From Paludibacteraceae bacterium (GTDB lineage Bacteria > Bacteroidota > Bacteroidia > Bacteroidales > Paludibacteraceae), in contig JAFSTO010000056.1 of assembly GCA_017450435.1 (NCBI GenBank), positions 124,001 to 188,000 on the forward strand: DNA of 64,000 nucleotides, given 5' to 3'. A program made the translations under genes and the position numbers. This document shows, in pieces, positions 16,620-23,590 of this stretch. Position 1 is the stretch's first letter, and every line of letters begins with the position of its first letter. The notes under the pieces are model-generated. The model did no database searches and was not told where the DNA came from. It was given only the letters and a program-made list of their open reading frames with translations.

Positions 16620-17258
16620 ATGGCACAGACAGTAGCAACCCCTGCAAATCTGAATGATTTTGCACAGCAATTAGGAACGAGCCTCGCTGAAACATTAGGT
16701 GGCGGCGGTGGCAGTGGCGATAGCAATTATGTCGGCATAGGCAGTTATGTGGCTAAAAACGCAATCACGCACGATGATATTCCTCACTTATACATAGCGG
16801 TAGAAGCAAGTATCAGCCTTGAAGATGTTACCTTACGCTATTGCCGCAAGAAGAGGACAAAATGCCGCAGGAAAGGTCTTACCTATCACGACAATGGTGA
16901 TGGGTATAACGCCAAGACACGCGGCTGGCATCAAGTATGGTGTTTGCCGCTACACTCGACCAAAACACCGTTATTCGTTCCTGTCTTGAAAAATGCGAGC
17001 ACACCCGACTTCACGATAGGTGGTATTGCTTATTATGAGGTAACGGTAGGGAACTATAACACGTTCTATGATTTCGCAACCGATGCCGAGTATGAAACAG
17101 GCTATCTTGATGCGGACAAAGAACCCGTGTCTATCGGGACTATCCTTTCAAAAGCAGGTGGTATATGCCTAATCAAAGACGGTAAGCAGATTTCAAACTT
17201 TGCAACATTCCGTTTGCAGTATAATGAAGACAGAGATGAGTGGAGTATCGGTCGATAA
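16620..17258 (+). CDS. Phage tail-associated protein, 212 aa
   Basis: 212 residues with a Gly-rich linker (LGGGGGSGDSN, about 27-37) separating a short N-terminal helix from a compact beta domain. A basic Cys-containing stretch (RYCRKKRTKCRRKG) is notable. No named family. Same strand and spacing as the surrounding tail genes, so a virion or chaperone role is inferred. Confidence 0.55.
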   Translation: MAQTVATPANLNDFAQQLGTSLAETLGGGGGSGDSNYVGIGSYVAKNAITHDDIPHLYIAVEASISLEDVTLRYCRKKRTKCRRKGLTYHDNGDGYNAKTRGWHQVWCLPLHSTKTPLFVPVLKNASTPDFTIGGIAYYEVTVGNYNTFYDFATDAEYETGYLDADKEPVSIGTILSKAGGICLIKDGKQISNFATFRLQYNEDRDEWSIGR

Positions 17259-17277
17259 GGGTATAAAAAAATGCCGC

Positions 17278-17344
17278 TGAGATAGAATCTCAACAGCACT
17301 CCAATGATAGAATCGTGAAGTATGTTCTCGATAGCATCGAGAAC
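17278..17344 (+). repeat. Three phased short hairpins with GATAG[A/C]ATC cores
   Basis: Hairpin 1: TGAGAT, loop AGA, ATCTCA (17278-17292, wait-free perfect stem of 6). Hairpin 2: ATGAT, loop AGA, ATCGT around 17304-17316 with one G-T pair. Hairpin 3: GTTCTCGAT, loop AGC, ATCGAGAAC (17324-17344, perfect 9-bp stem). The loop centres are 25 and 24 bases apart. They occupy the gap between two tail genes and have no immediate T run, so operator or RNA-structure roles fit better than termination. Confidence 0.5.
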
Positions 17345-17393
17345 GGTGCAAAGATACAACTTTTTTCTGAATATACAAACTTTTTTTAGAAAA

Positions 17394-17822
17394 ATGAGCA
17401 ATAAAATTACAAATACGGGTTTTGTAGGCAAGGTCGTGTCGGAATTGTCGGAGTTTGTGCGCTATTTGGTCGGTGTACGGTCGAAAGCGGACAAGAAAAT
17501 CCTGCGTGCCGAACTTGCGGCTGAAAGTGCTACATTAAATGCTACTATTACCGCACAAAAGGCAGATAGCGATAGTAAGATAAGCACACTGACATCGGTA
17601 GAAAGCGCACACAATACCGCACACAACAATGCGGAGCAGGCTCTTGATACCAATATAAAGGACGATGAACTGACTATTGCCCACGCTTTTGAGAAAGTGC
17701 GTGCTGCGGTCGGAATGGAAGAGGACGGCGAGGTTGTCTTTGAAGATACCAACTACCTTGACAACTGCACAACCATAAAAGAGGCATTGATTGCCCTTGA
17801 TAACGCTATTGCTAACTTATAA
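17394..17822 (+). CDS. Small helical tail protein upstream of the DGR target, 142 aa
   Basis: Start taken at the ATG at 17394 (MSNKITNTGF) because the 24-codon extension upstream runs through the hairpin array. The body is strongly helical, Ala/Ser/Asp/Lys-rich (ILRAELAAESATLNATITAQ), typical of trimeric coiled-coil tail or adaptor proteins. It ends 11 bases before the DGR target ATG and may be an adaptor for it; this is inferred from position. Confidence 0.6.
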   Translation: MSNKITNTGFVGKVVSELSEFVRYLVGVRSKADKKILRAELAAESATLNATITAQKADSDSKISTLTSVESAHNTAHNNAEQALDTNIKDDELTIAHAFEKVRAAVGMEEDGEVVFEDTNYLDNCTTIKEALIALDNAIANL

Positions 17823-17833
17823 AAAATGAGATT

Positions 17834-18970
17834 ATGGCAGAGTTACAACGCATAAAAGTTTTTCAGACCGAAGCAGAGTTCTGTAATATACGTCACTCGC
17901 TGTATGTGCCAAGTACCGCGCATTGCGTAGAAACAAGCGAGGTGTTTTTTCAGTGTGAACGTAAGGCTAATATGGGTGATGTAGTGTTGTATGACAAGTT
18001 TCTTGAAGAAGAAATACTTGTATATTACACGGAGTACAACGCTACTACATACCCGCTTTCCACATATACGCCAACGGGCATTGTTGTCATTCCGCAATGG
18101 TTCTGTGGCGATGACTATGCACGTGTAGTGAGCCTTGTTAATATGTCTTGTACAACGCCTGAAACAGGAAAGGCAAGCAATAATGCAACATCTTGGGATG
18201 GCGGCTCTGACATTTACTTGGTATGGGGTGGATTTGAGAGTGAGAATTGGACTTATGCGAATATCTCGGAACTTACAGACTATGGCACAGATGGCAACCG
18301 CTACCAAATATATGTAGATAGCGGTAACAGTCCAACAGGTGGAAATGGCAGTTGGGGATACGTGCCGAGTGACAGTTATCATACGGGCTATAAGGGGAGT
18401 ACAGAAAACAATAGCAGCGATAAAACTGTTCATTGGTATAATGGTATGGGAGATGATTATAGATTGCCGAGTGCTTATACTAACCGTTTAGAGAGGAATC
18501 CTCTTTATGGTCGTGGTGCTGACGGCGATCAAAGTTCTTTCTTGTCGGACTATAACGGCAAGCAGAATACACAATATATTCTCGGCTATGAAACGAAACA
18601 ACCCAACTGGCAGACTGATGAGCAGATAGAAAATTCTTACAGAGGAGATAATTTGGGGCATTTCCCTGCCGCTCTTTGCTGCGCACGCTACCACACGGAC
18701 GGCACAGAGGCAGGCGATTGGTATCTCCCCGCAGCAGGCGAGTTAGGTTGTATTATGCCGCGTTTCGCTATCATACAAGCGGCTCTTAAGAAAGTCGCGA
18801 GCGTAAGTAGTACGGTTGCAGTTCCTCTCAGTGAGGGCTACGGCTATTGGTCGAGTTCAGAGACCAGTGAGAACGGTGCTTACTACTTGTACGCGTACAA
18901 GGGATACATGTACGGCGGCAGTAAGGGCGGCTTCAATTATGTCCGGGCGTTCCGGCTTCTGCGCATTTAA
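17834..18970 (+). CDS. DGR target protein with C-terminal variable C-type-lectin-like domain
   Basis: 378 residues. The C-terminal part resembles DUF1566 / formylglycine-generating-enzyme-like C-lectin folds: GDWYLPAAGELG, then YWSSSE and a terminal VRAFRLLRI. The last 51 codons (328-378, bases 18815-18968) are the variable repeat of the DGR. In it 18 codons differ from the template at adenines, giving Gly, Tyr, Ser, Thr, Ala and Phe where the template mostly encodes Asn. Likely role: displayed virion receptor-binding protein whose binding surface is diversified. The N-terminal part is probably the attachment domain. The gene is followed by the GC-rich DGR hairpin (18985-19019) and the accessory gene. 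Confidence 0.88.
   Translation: MAELQRIKVFQTEAEFCNIRHSLYVPSTAHCVETSEVFFQCERKANMGDVVLYDKFLEEEILVYYTEYNATTYPLSTYTPTGIVVIPQWFCGDDYARVVSLVNMSCTTPETGKASNNATSWDGGSDIYLVWGGFESENWTYANISELTDYGTDGNRYQIYVDSGNSPTGGNGSWGYVPSDSYHTGYKGSTENNSSDKTVHWYNGMGDDYRLPSAYTNRLERNPLYGRGADGDQSSFLSDYNGKQNTQYILGYETKQPNWQTDEQIENSYRGDNLGHFPAALCCARYHTDGTEAGDWYLPAAGELGCIMPRFAIIQAALKKVASVSSTVAVPLSEGYGYWSSSETSENGAYYLYAYKGYMYGGSKGGFNYVRAFRLLRI
18815..18968 (+). repeat. DGR variable repeat (VR)
   Basis: 154 bases aligned without gaps to the TR at 19712-19865 (offset 897). 28 positions differ: 26 where the TR has A, plus two where it has T (18901 and 18904). The last 34 bases, through CTTCTGCGCATTT, are identical and include the likely initiation-of-mutagenic-homing segment. 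The VR ends at the target gene's stop codon. Confidence 0.95.
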
Positions 18971-18984
18971 TCTTGAGCCTTAAG

Positions 18985-19019
18985 CCTTGCCGCCCAGCGT
19001 CTGTACGCGGGCGGCGAGG
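18985..19019 (+). promoter_or_regulatory. DGR target-site hairpin/cruciform
   Basis: CCTTGCCGCCC (18985-18995) pairs with GGGCGGCGAGG (19009-19019) with one G-T pair; inside, GCGT pairs with ACGC around the tetraloop CTGT, with one bulged A (18996). It starts 14 bases after the target stop codon. A hairpin with a 4-base loop just downstream of VR is known from the Bordetella phage DGR, where it boosts homing. There is no T run, and the TR has no such element. Confidence 0.8.
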
Positions 19020-19066
19020 ATAAGGAATTATATATTATTAACAACTTAAAAAGAAAGGAGAAAACC

Positions 19067-19546
19067 ATGATTGATTTGACTTCGGCTGACAAGCCGAAAA
19101 TCCGTAAAGAAAAGCCTTTTGAGGACACACTGCTGTACAAACAGACAATGGACTTCCGTGAGGCTATCAAGGGTATCTTGCAGAACATGAACGCACGTCA
19201 AGTGCCGATGTATGGTGTGCCAATGAACGATGCACTCCGTTCTGCGCTCGTCAATTACCGCCTCTGCTACTTGGAGGGCGCAAATAATTACAATGACAAA
19301 GTAGCGTTTATGAGGGCATCTTGCGAAAAATTCGCAGAAGTGGATGTCCTTGTGAACGAATGGTATGCAGTAGGAATAATAAACAAAAAGACCTATTGCC
19401 GCTTTGCTGCTATTGAGGGTGGTATATTAGAGGGGTCAAAAAGATTTTACGAGGCTATCAAGAAAAGACGAGATAACTCGGAAGATGAAATTAAAGCCCC
19501 CGAATCATCTGCAAATGGCAATGCCGAAACAAAAGAGACCGAATAA
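19067..19546 (+). CDS. avd: DGR accessory protein, Avd-like
   Basis: 159 residues, mostly helical (FEDTLLYKQTMDFREAIKGI; VNYRLCYLEGANNYNDKVAF; FAEVDVLVNEWYAVGII; AIEGGILEGSKRFYEAIKKR), with a charged unstructured tail from about residue 137. Length, four-helix pattern and position between VR and TR fit the accessory variability determinant family. Avd forms a pentameric barrel that binds the RT and template RNA during mutagenic cDNA synthesis. AAAGGAG at 19054-19060 stands 6 bases before the ATG. Confidence 0.82.
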   Translation: MIDLTSADKPKIRKEKPFEDTLLYKQTMDFREAIKGILQNMNARQVPMYGVPMNDALRSALVNYRLCYLEGANNYNDKVAFMRASCEKFAEVDVLVNEWYAVGIINKKTYCRFAAIEGGILEGSKRFYEAIKKRRDNSEDEIKAPESSANGNAETKETE

Positions 19547-19563
19547 TAACCCTTAAAACTTAA

Positions 19564-19899
19564 AGAAGATATGCGATTACCCGTACAATGCTACTATCTT
19601 GCATAAAGAAATAGCGTAACGGTTAGGAGTCAAGATTAAATGGGTGGCACACTCCGCAAGGAGTAATGGCAGCATAAGTATAAGATATGTCTGAAAGATG
19701 CCACAATGACTGTTGCAGTTCCTCTCAATGAGAACAACAACTATTGGTCGAGTTCAGAGAACAGTGAGAACAATGCTTACAACTTGAACACGAACAATGG
19801 TAACATGAACAACAACAATAAGAACAACAACAATTATGTCCGGGCGTTCCGGCTTCTGCGCATTTTGTATCACTCCTATTTGCAAATCGCATATCTTCT
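19564..19899 (+). ncRNA. DGR template RNA region bracketed by inverted repeats
   Basis: AGAAGATATGCGATT (19564-19578) is a perfect inverted copy of AATCGCATATCTTCT (19885-19899). Inside it, TAGGAGT (19624-19630) pairs with ACTCCTA (19872-19878). A local hairpin ACTCC-GCAA-GGAGT (19651-19664) has a GNRA loop. The TR (19712-19865) lies in the resulting closed loop. The 3' arm ends 11 bases before the RT start codon, so the fold could also affect RT translation. No protein gene is supported here. Confidence 0.7.
19712..19865 (+). repeat. DGR template repeat (TR)
   Basis: 154 bases, gapless match to the VR. Read in the VR frame it has 20 AAY (Asn) codons among 51, the usual design for adenine-directed mutagenesis: AAY codons with both adenines randomised give 15 amino acids and no stop. 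It sits between avd and the RT gene, on the same strand. It is not a gene, although it is open in frame. Confidence 0.95.
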
Positions 19900-19910
19900 A
19901 TTTATGAAAT

Positions 19911-21191
19911 ATGTTAGTAGAGTATGAAGAACTCTATGATGCCTATATTGACTGTCGAAAGCGCAAGCGTAGTTCCGCTAATTGCCAACAGTTTGAGATT
20001 GATGCAACTCGCAAGTTGTGGCAGTTGTGGAAAGACCTCAATAACGGCTCATATACAATAGGTAGGTCTATCGCCTTTATAGTTCACCACCCGAAAGACC
20101 GCGAGGTGTTTGCGGCTGATTTCAGAGATAGAATTGTTCATCATCTGATAATTCGGAGAATTGAAAAATTGCTTGAAGAAGAGTTTATCGAGGATTCGTA
20201 TTCGTGTCGTAAGGGCAAGGGTACTCTTTATGGTATAGAACGCTGCGAAATGTATATGCGAGAAGTGAGTGAAAACTACACAAAGAAAGCATATATACTT
20301 AAAGGAGATTTTAAGAGTTTCTTTATGCGCATCAATAAACCGAAGATGTATCAAGCCATTTGTGATTTGCTCGACAAACGAGGTAACTTTGACGAGGAGA
20401 GCAAAACCTTTATGAAACATGTGATACGGCTCATCGTATTCAACAGACCGCAAGACAACTGCATACGCAAACAGCCTAAATCTGCGTGGAAATGTCTGCC
20501 GAAAGATAAAAGTCTGTTCAGTTGTGAGGCGGATTATGGAGTTCCTATCGGCAACTTGACAAGCCAGATATTCGCCAACTTGTTTATGAGTGCTTTTGAC
20601 CATTGGATAAAAGATACTCTTGGGATAAAGGAGTACGGAAGATATGTTGATGACTTTTATATTGTAATGATATATTCGCAAGTGCTTGTCGCTCTAATAC
20701 CGCAAATAAGAAAGTTCCTATCTGACTATGGCGTAACTCTGCACCCGCACAAAGTGTCTATTCAAGAGGTAGAAAAGGGTATTCAGTTTTTGGGTCAGGT
20801 GATAAAGCCTTATGGCAGATTGGTAGCACGTAAAACGATAGGAACTCTTTACACAAAATTACAGACCTTTGACGACTTCATTGAATGGCACAAAATACAT
20901 GGTGAAAGGTTGTGCAAGGAAGATATAGAGTATATCGTAAGCAGTATAAATTCTTACTACGGCTATTTCAGGCAAAGCAAGAGTTATCGACTGCGTAAGA
21001 AAATAGCACAATCGGAACTTATAAAGCCGATACTTGAATATGCCACATTTGATACAAACTATACCAAAATTATTAAACTGAAGAAAGATGAAAAAGAAAG
21101 TAACAATATCGAGGCTTTTAGCCCGACTGGTCATGTTCGCTATTCTCGGCGTAGCCATCGGAGGGTGCAAGACAACAAAGCCGTTGGTTAG
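19911..21191 (+). CDS. DGR reverse transcriptase
   Basis: 426 residues from the ATG at 19911. RT motifs: DFKSFF with the first catalytic Asp at 133, VPIGNLTSQIFANL (211-224) carrying the GxxxSQ form typical of DGR enzymes, YVDD (245-248), and LGQVIKPYGR (294-303). It copies TR RNA into cDNA with errors at adenines, which replaces the VR. The final 35 codons lie in the start of the next gene (21088) in another frame and have odd composition, so the functional core is about 390 residues. There is a 45-base gap between TR and the start codon. All catalytic residues are present, so the enzyme should be active. Confidence 0.95.
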   Translation: MLVEYEELYDAYIDCRKRKRSSANCQQFEIDATRKLWQLWKDLNNGSYTIGRSIAFIVHHPKDREVFAADFRDRIVHHLIIRRIEKLLEEEFIEDSYSCRKGKGTLYGIERCEMYMREVSENYTKKAYILKGDFKSFFMRINKPKMYQAICDLLDKRGNFDEESKTFMKHVIRLIVFNRPQDNCIRKQPKSAWKCLPKDKSLFSCEADYGVPIGNLTSQIFANLFMSAFDHWIKDTLGIKEYGRYVDDFYIVMIYSQVLVALIPQIRKFLSDYGVTLHPHKVSIQEVEKGIQFLGQVIKPYGRLVARKTIGTLYTKLQTFDDFIEWHKIHGERLCKEDIEYIVSSINSYYGYFRQSKSYRLRKKIAQSELIKPILEYATFDTNYTKIIKLKKDEKESNNIEAFSPTGHVRYSRRSHRRVQDNKAVG

Positions 21192-21723
21192 TGAGAACAC
21201 ATCAGACCGTCTTATTGAGCGTGAGAAAGTGGACTCGCTTATCGGAGTTGCAGCGGATAGCGCACGCGCTCATATTGCCCTTGCTTGCGACAGCATGGGG
21301 AACGTGTATATTGCAGAGATTAACACACTGCAAGGCGAGCGTACTCGATTAGATATAGCGTTACATTCTGCATTGGAGCGATTGCAGACAGCACAACGAC
21401 AAGAGCAGAGCATAAACATGCAAGGGGTGAGTGGCGGCAAGCCACAAAAACCTATTATCACATACCTTGATGTCGATTGCGATGCAGATAGTCTTCAGAT
21501 ACTCGTTACCAAACTACGTGAACGTATTACATATATGGAGAAACACAAGGAGAAAGAGACTGTTGAGGTTAAGTATGTGCCGGACTATTACCGCAACTGC
21601 ACACGTGGCTTTTGGGTGCTTTTAGCCATTATGTTTGTATTATCTATATGGTGGATTGCTGATTATATTCCCGCGTTGAAAAAGTATAAGTTCGCGATTA
21701 AGGCGTTCTTTAAGATATTTTGA
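21088..21723 (+). CDS. Probable u-spanin (lipoprotein with C-terminal membrane anchor)
   Basis: 211 residues. The N-terminus (KKKVTISRLLARLVMFAILG) ends at a lipobox with Cys27 (AIGGC). The middle 28-172 is a charged, partly coiled-coil stretch that would span the periplasm. One transmembrane segment lies at 175-194 (FWVLLAIMFVLSIWWIADYI), followed by a basic tail (KKYKFAIKAFFKIF). Outer-membrane lipoprotein plus C-terminal inner-membrane segment is the layout of u-spanins such as phage T1 gp11, which fuse the two membranes at lysis. It is separated from holin and endolysin by the tail genes and overlaps the RT gene by 104 bases. Lipoprotein topology is clear; the spanin role is inferred. Confidence 0.65.
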   Translation: MKKKVTISRLLARLVMFAILGVAIGGCKTTKPLVSENTSDRLIEREKVDSLIGVAADSARAHIALACDSMGNVYIAEINTLQGERTRLDIALHSALERLQTAQRQEQSINMQGVSGGKPQKPIITYLDVDCDADSLQILVTKLRERITYMEKHKEKETVEVKYVPDYYRNCTRGFWVLLAIMFVLSIWWIADYIPALKKYKFAIKAFFKIF

Positions 21724-21791
21724 CGGATAAATAAGCCTGCTTGAAAGTGCTTATTTATTTAATGATGTATAACTAATTGATATAATGTGCA

Positions 21792-21950
21792 ATGGGAACG
21801 AGAAATAAGAGACATACCTGTTGCGAGTGTGCATTTTGGAATATGGCTTTTGACAACTCATGCAGCGAGAGAGTTCGTTTGTTTGGCGACTTCAGTAATC
21901 AAGCAGCAGACAAACCTGCGTGCAAACATTTTGAAAAGGAGAAGATATGA
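21792..21950 (+). CDS. Small Cys-rich phage protein, 52 aa
   Basis: ATG at 21792, TGA at 21948-21950, overlapping the next ATG (ATGA). The product begins MGTRNKRHTCCECAFWNMAF and has two more cysteines (SCSER, PACKHF), probably a zinc knuckle. It resembles the 52-aa protein at 8091-8249 in size and opening Cys pattern. Unknown function. Confidence 0.6.
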   Translation: MGTRNKRHTCCECAFWNMAFDNSCSERVRLFGDFSNQAADKPACKHFEKEKI

Positions 21951-22369
21951 AATGTGACGAGATAATCCCAATAAACATACCTATCTACAACACCTGCTTG
22001 TGGGTATTCTTTGGCTCAAAAGAAAATTGTGCCAATGCCTTGCAAAAGAATGGTCTTTCAGAACGAGCGGCAAAAGCATTTCTTGCCGAGGTTAATGACG
22101 AGCAATGCAATGGTATTTACATCTACAACAAAGAGGAAAATGTAGCCTTATTGTGGGTGAAAAAGATACCTGTTACAATTATGGAGTATGCTACGCTTGT
22201 GCATGAGATAGAGCATACTGTGTTCTATCTGTTTGAGCGTATAGGAATACAGCACACAAGAGAGAGTGATGAAGCGTATGCCTACCTGCAAGGCTATTTA
22301 TTCGCAGAGATTGATTGTGCAATAAATACTCTGAAAGAAAATGAAAGCAGTGAGGAGAAGAAAGAATGA
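21947..22369 (+). CDS. Zinc-peptidase-like phage protein (HExxH)
   Basis: 140 residues with HEIEH at 86-90 and a downstream acidic helix (ESDEAYAYLQGYLF, Glu106-Glu109) that could supply a third zinc ligand. This is the arrangement of small zincin-type peptidases. The N-terminal 80 residues are beta-rich, with several Cys. Catalytic activity is plausible, but the substrate is unknown. Start overlaps the upstream stop; stop overlaps the glycosyltransferase start by 4 bases, so the genes are coupled. Confidence 0.62.
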   Translation: MKCDEIIPINIPIYNTCLWVFFGSKENCANALQKNGLSERAAKAFLAEVNDEQCNGIYIYNKEENVALLWVKKIPVTIMEYATLVHEIEHTVFYLFERIGIQHTRESDEAYAYLQGYLFAEIDCAINTLKENESSEEKKE

Positions 22370-23589
22370 AAGAGCAAGTTATTATTTCATTAACATCATG
22401 GCGTAAGCGCATAGGCAATATACCTCGTGTGCTTGATACAATATGGGAGCAGACATATCAACCCGATATGGTTGTTCTCAACCTTGCAGAAGAGGAGTTT
22501 CCTAACAAGACATTGCCTGCCGCCGTTCAAGGATATATTGTTTCTCACCAACGGCTACGTGTGAACTGGGTCAAACAGAACACCCGCGTTTGGAAAAAGT
22601 TTCTGCCAACGTTCAATCTTTACCCTGACGCTTTGATAATACCGATAGATGACGATATACTTTATCCTCCGACCATGATAGAGGATTTTATGCGCGTACA
22701 TGAGCGTTTTCCCGATAGTCCAATCAGCGGTAATAGATTTTGGTATAAAGGTGTCAAATGTCATTGTGGTTGTGCAAGTCTTGTGCAAGCGAAACACTTT
22801 GCAGGATGGCAAGATTATTATAGCCGTACTCTCCGTGCTAATTGCCCGTCAAGTGATTTGTTCTATACATATCTTGCTGCGGCTAATGGTTATTTCTACG
22901 AGGAGAGTGATGTCGATTATATGACGACAGCAATCACTTATAATGAAGTTGATGGTTATTCTCGCTCTATGCCGGGTAATAAACTCGCAGTAAGCAGGAA
23001 AGCAATCTTTACTGCTATGGGTGTAGAGGTAGTACGCATGTTTACACATGATGACATTAAACCTTTCTGTGTGTTAGGTGCAGCACAAACAGAAAAAGGC
23101 AAGGAGATAGAGACAGAACTTCTTTCGTGGCTCGTGCCTAATTTTAATGTGTATGTGGTTCGCCATGACGGACGGACTTTTGAATATGCGGCAATACATT
23201 TTCTCCAAGAAGTGATGACACGTTGCGATGCTCCGTGTTTCTATTTGCATACAAAGGGGGCATACTATACACGCAATGTATCTCACAGGGTGCGTAATAT
23301 GTGGAAACATGAGTTTGTAGAAAAGCGTGACGAGTATTTGCGTGCCGTATTGTCAGAGAAAGCCATAGTCGCCACTCCTTACACTGGCACTGACAAAGTG
23401 ACATGGTATAATGGTTGGTGTGCCAATGCCGCCGCTATTCGCAAGCTGAACATAATAAAAACCGATGACCGTTTTTACTATGAATACAAATTATTCGATA
23501 AAGCAGAGGTAATAGGTATGCGTATGGGAGATGTGAATGGCGATAATCGTATTGCCATGCACAATGAGTTAAAAGAAAGATTTGATTGA
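22366..23589 (+). CDS. Glycosyltransferase, GT-A type with second domain
   Basis: 407 residues. The N-terminal region (ISLTSWRKRI ... VLDTIWEQTYQPD) and DDD at 95-97 (IIPIDDDILYPP) mark a GT-A-type transferase with a metal-binding acidic motif. Residues about 250-407 form a second domain with CFYLHTKGAY and HRVRNMWKHE, as seen in rhamnan-synthesis or capsule glycosyltransferases. Inferred role: modification of a surface glycan, or of phage DNA or virion proteins. It is coupled to the upstream peptidase-like gene and to the following stealth-like gene. A sugar specificity cannot be read. Confidence 0.72.
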   Translation: MKEQVIISLTSWRKRIGNIPRVLDTIWEQTYQPDMVVLNLAEEEFPNKTLPAAVQGYIVSHQRLRVNWVKQNTRVWKKFLPTFNLYPDALIIPIDDDILYPPTMIEDFMRVHERFPDSPISGNRFWYKGVKCHCGCASLVQAKHFAGWQDYYSRTLRANCPSSDLFYTYLAAANGYFYEESDVDYMTTAITYNEVDGYSRSMPGNKLAVSRKAIFTAMGVEVVRMFTHDDIKPFCVLGAAQTEKGKEIETELLSWLVPNFNVYVVRHDGRTFEYAAIHFLQEVMTRCDAPCFYLHTKGAYYTRNVSHRVRNMWKHEFVEKRDEYLRAVLSEKAIVATPYTGTDKVTWYNGWCANAAAIRKLNIIKTDDRFYYEYKLFDKAEVIGMRMGDVNGDNRIAMHNELKERFD

Positions 23590-23590
23590 T

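Noticed and set aside
18985-19019. Hairpin as a terminator of the DGR target gene
   Set aside because: No T run follows, and position and tetraloop fit the known DGR target hairpin better.
19706-19927. Open frame reading the TR as an Asn-rich protein
   Set aside because: It is the DGR template repeat; the open frame follows from its homology to VR and has no separate gene signals.
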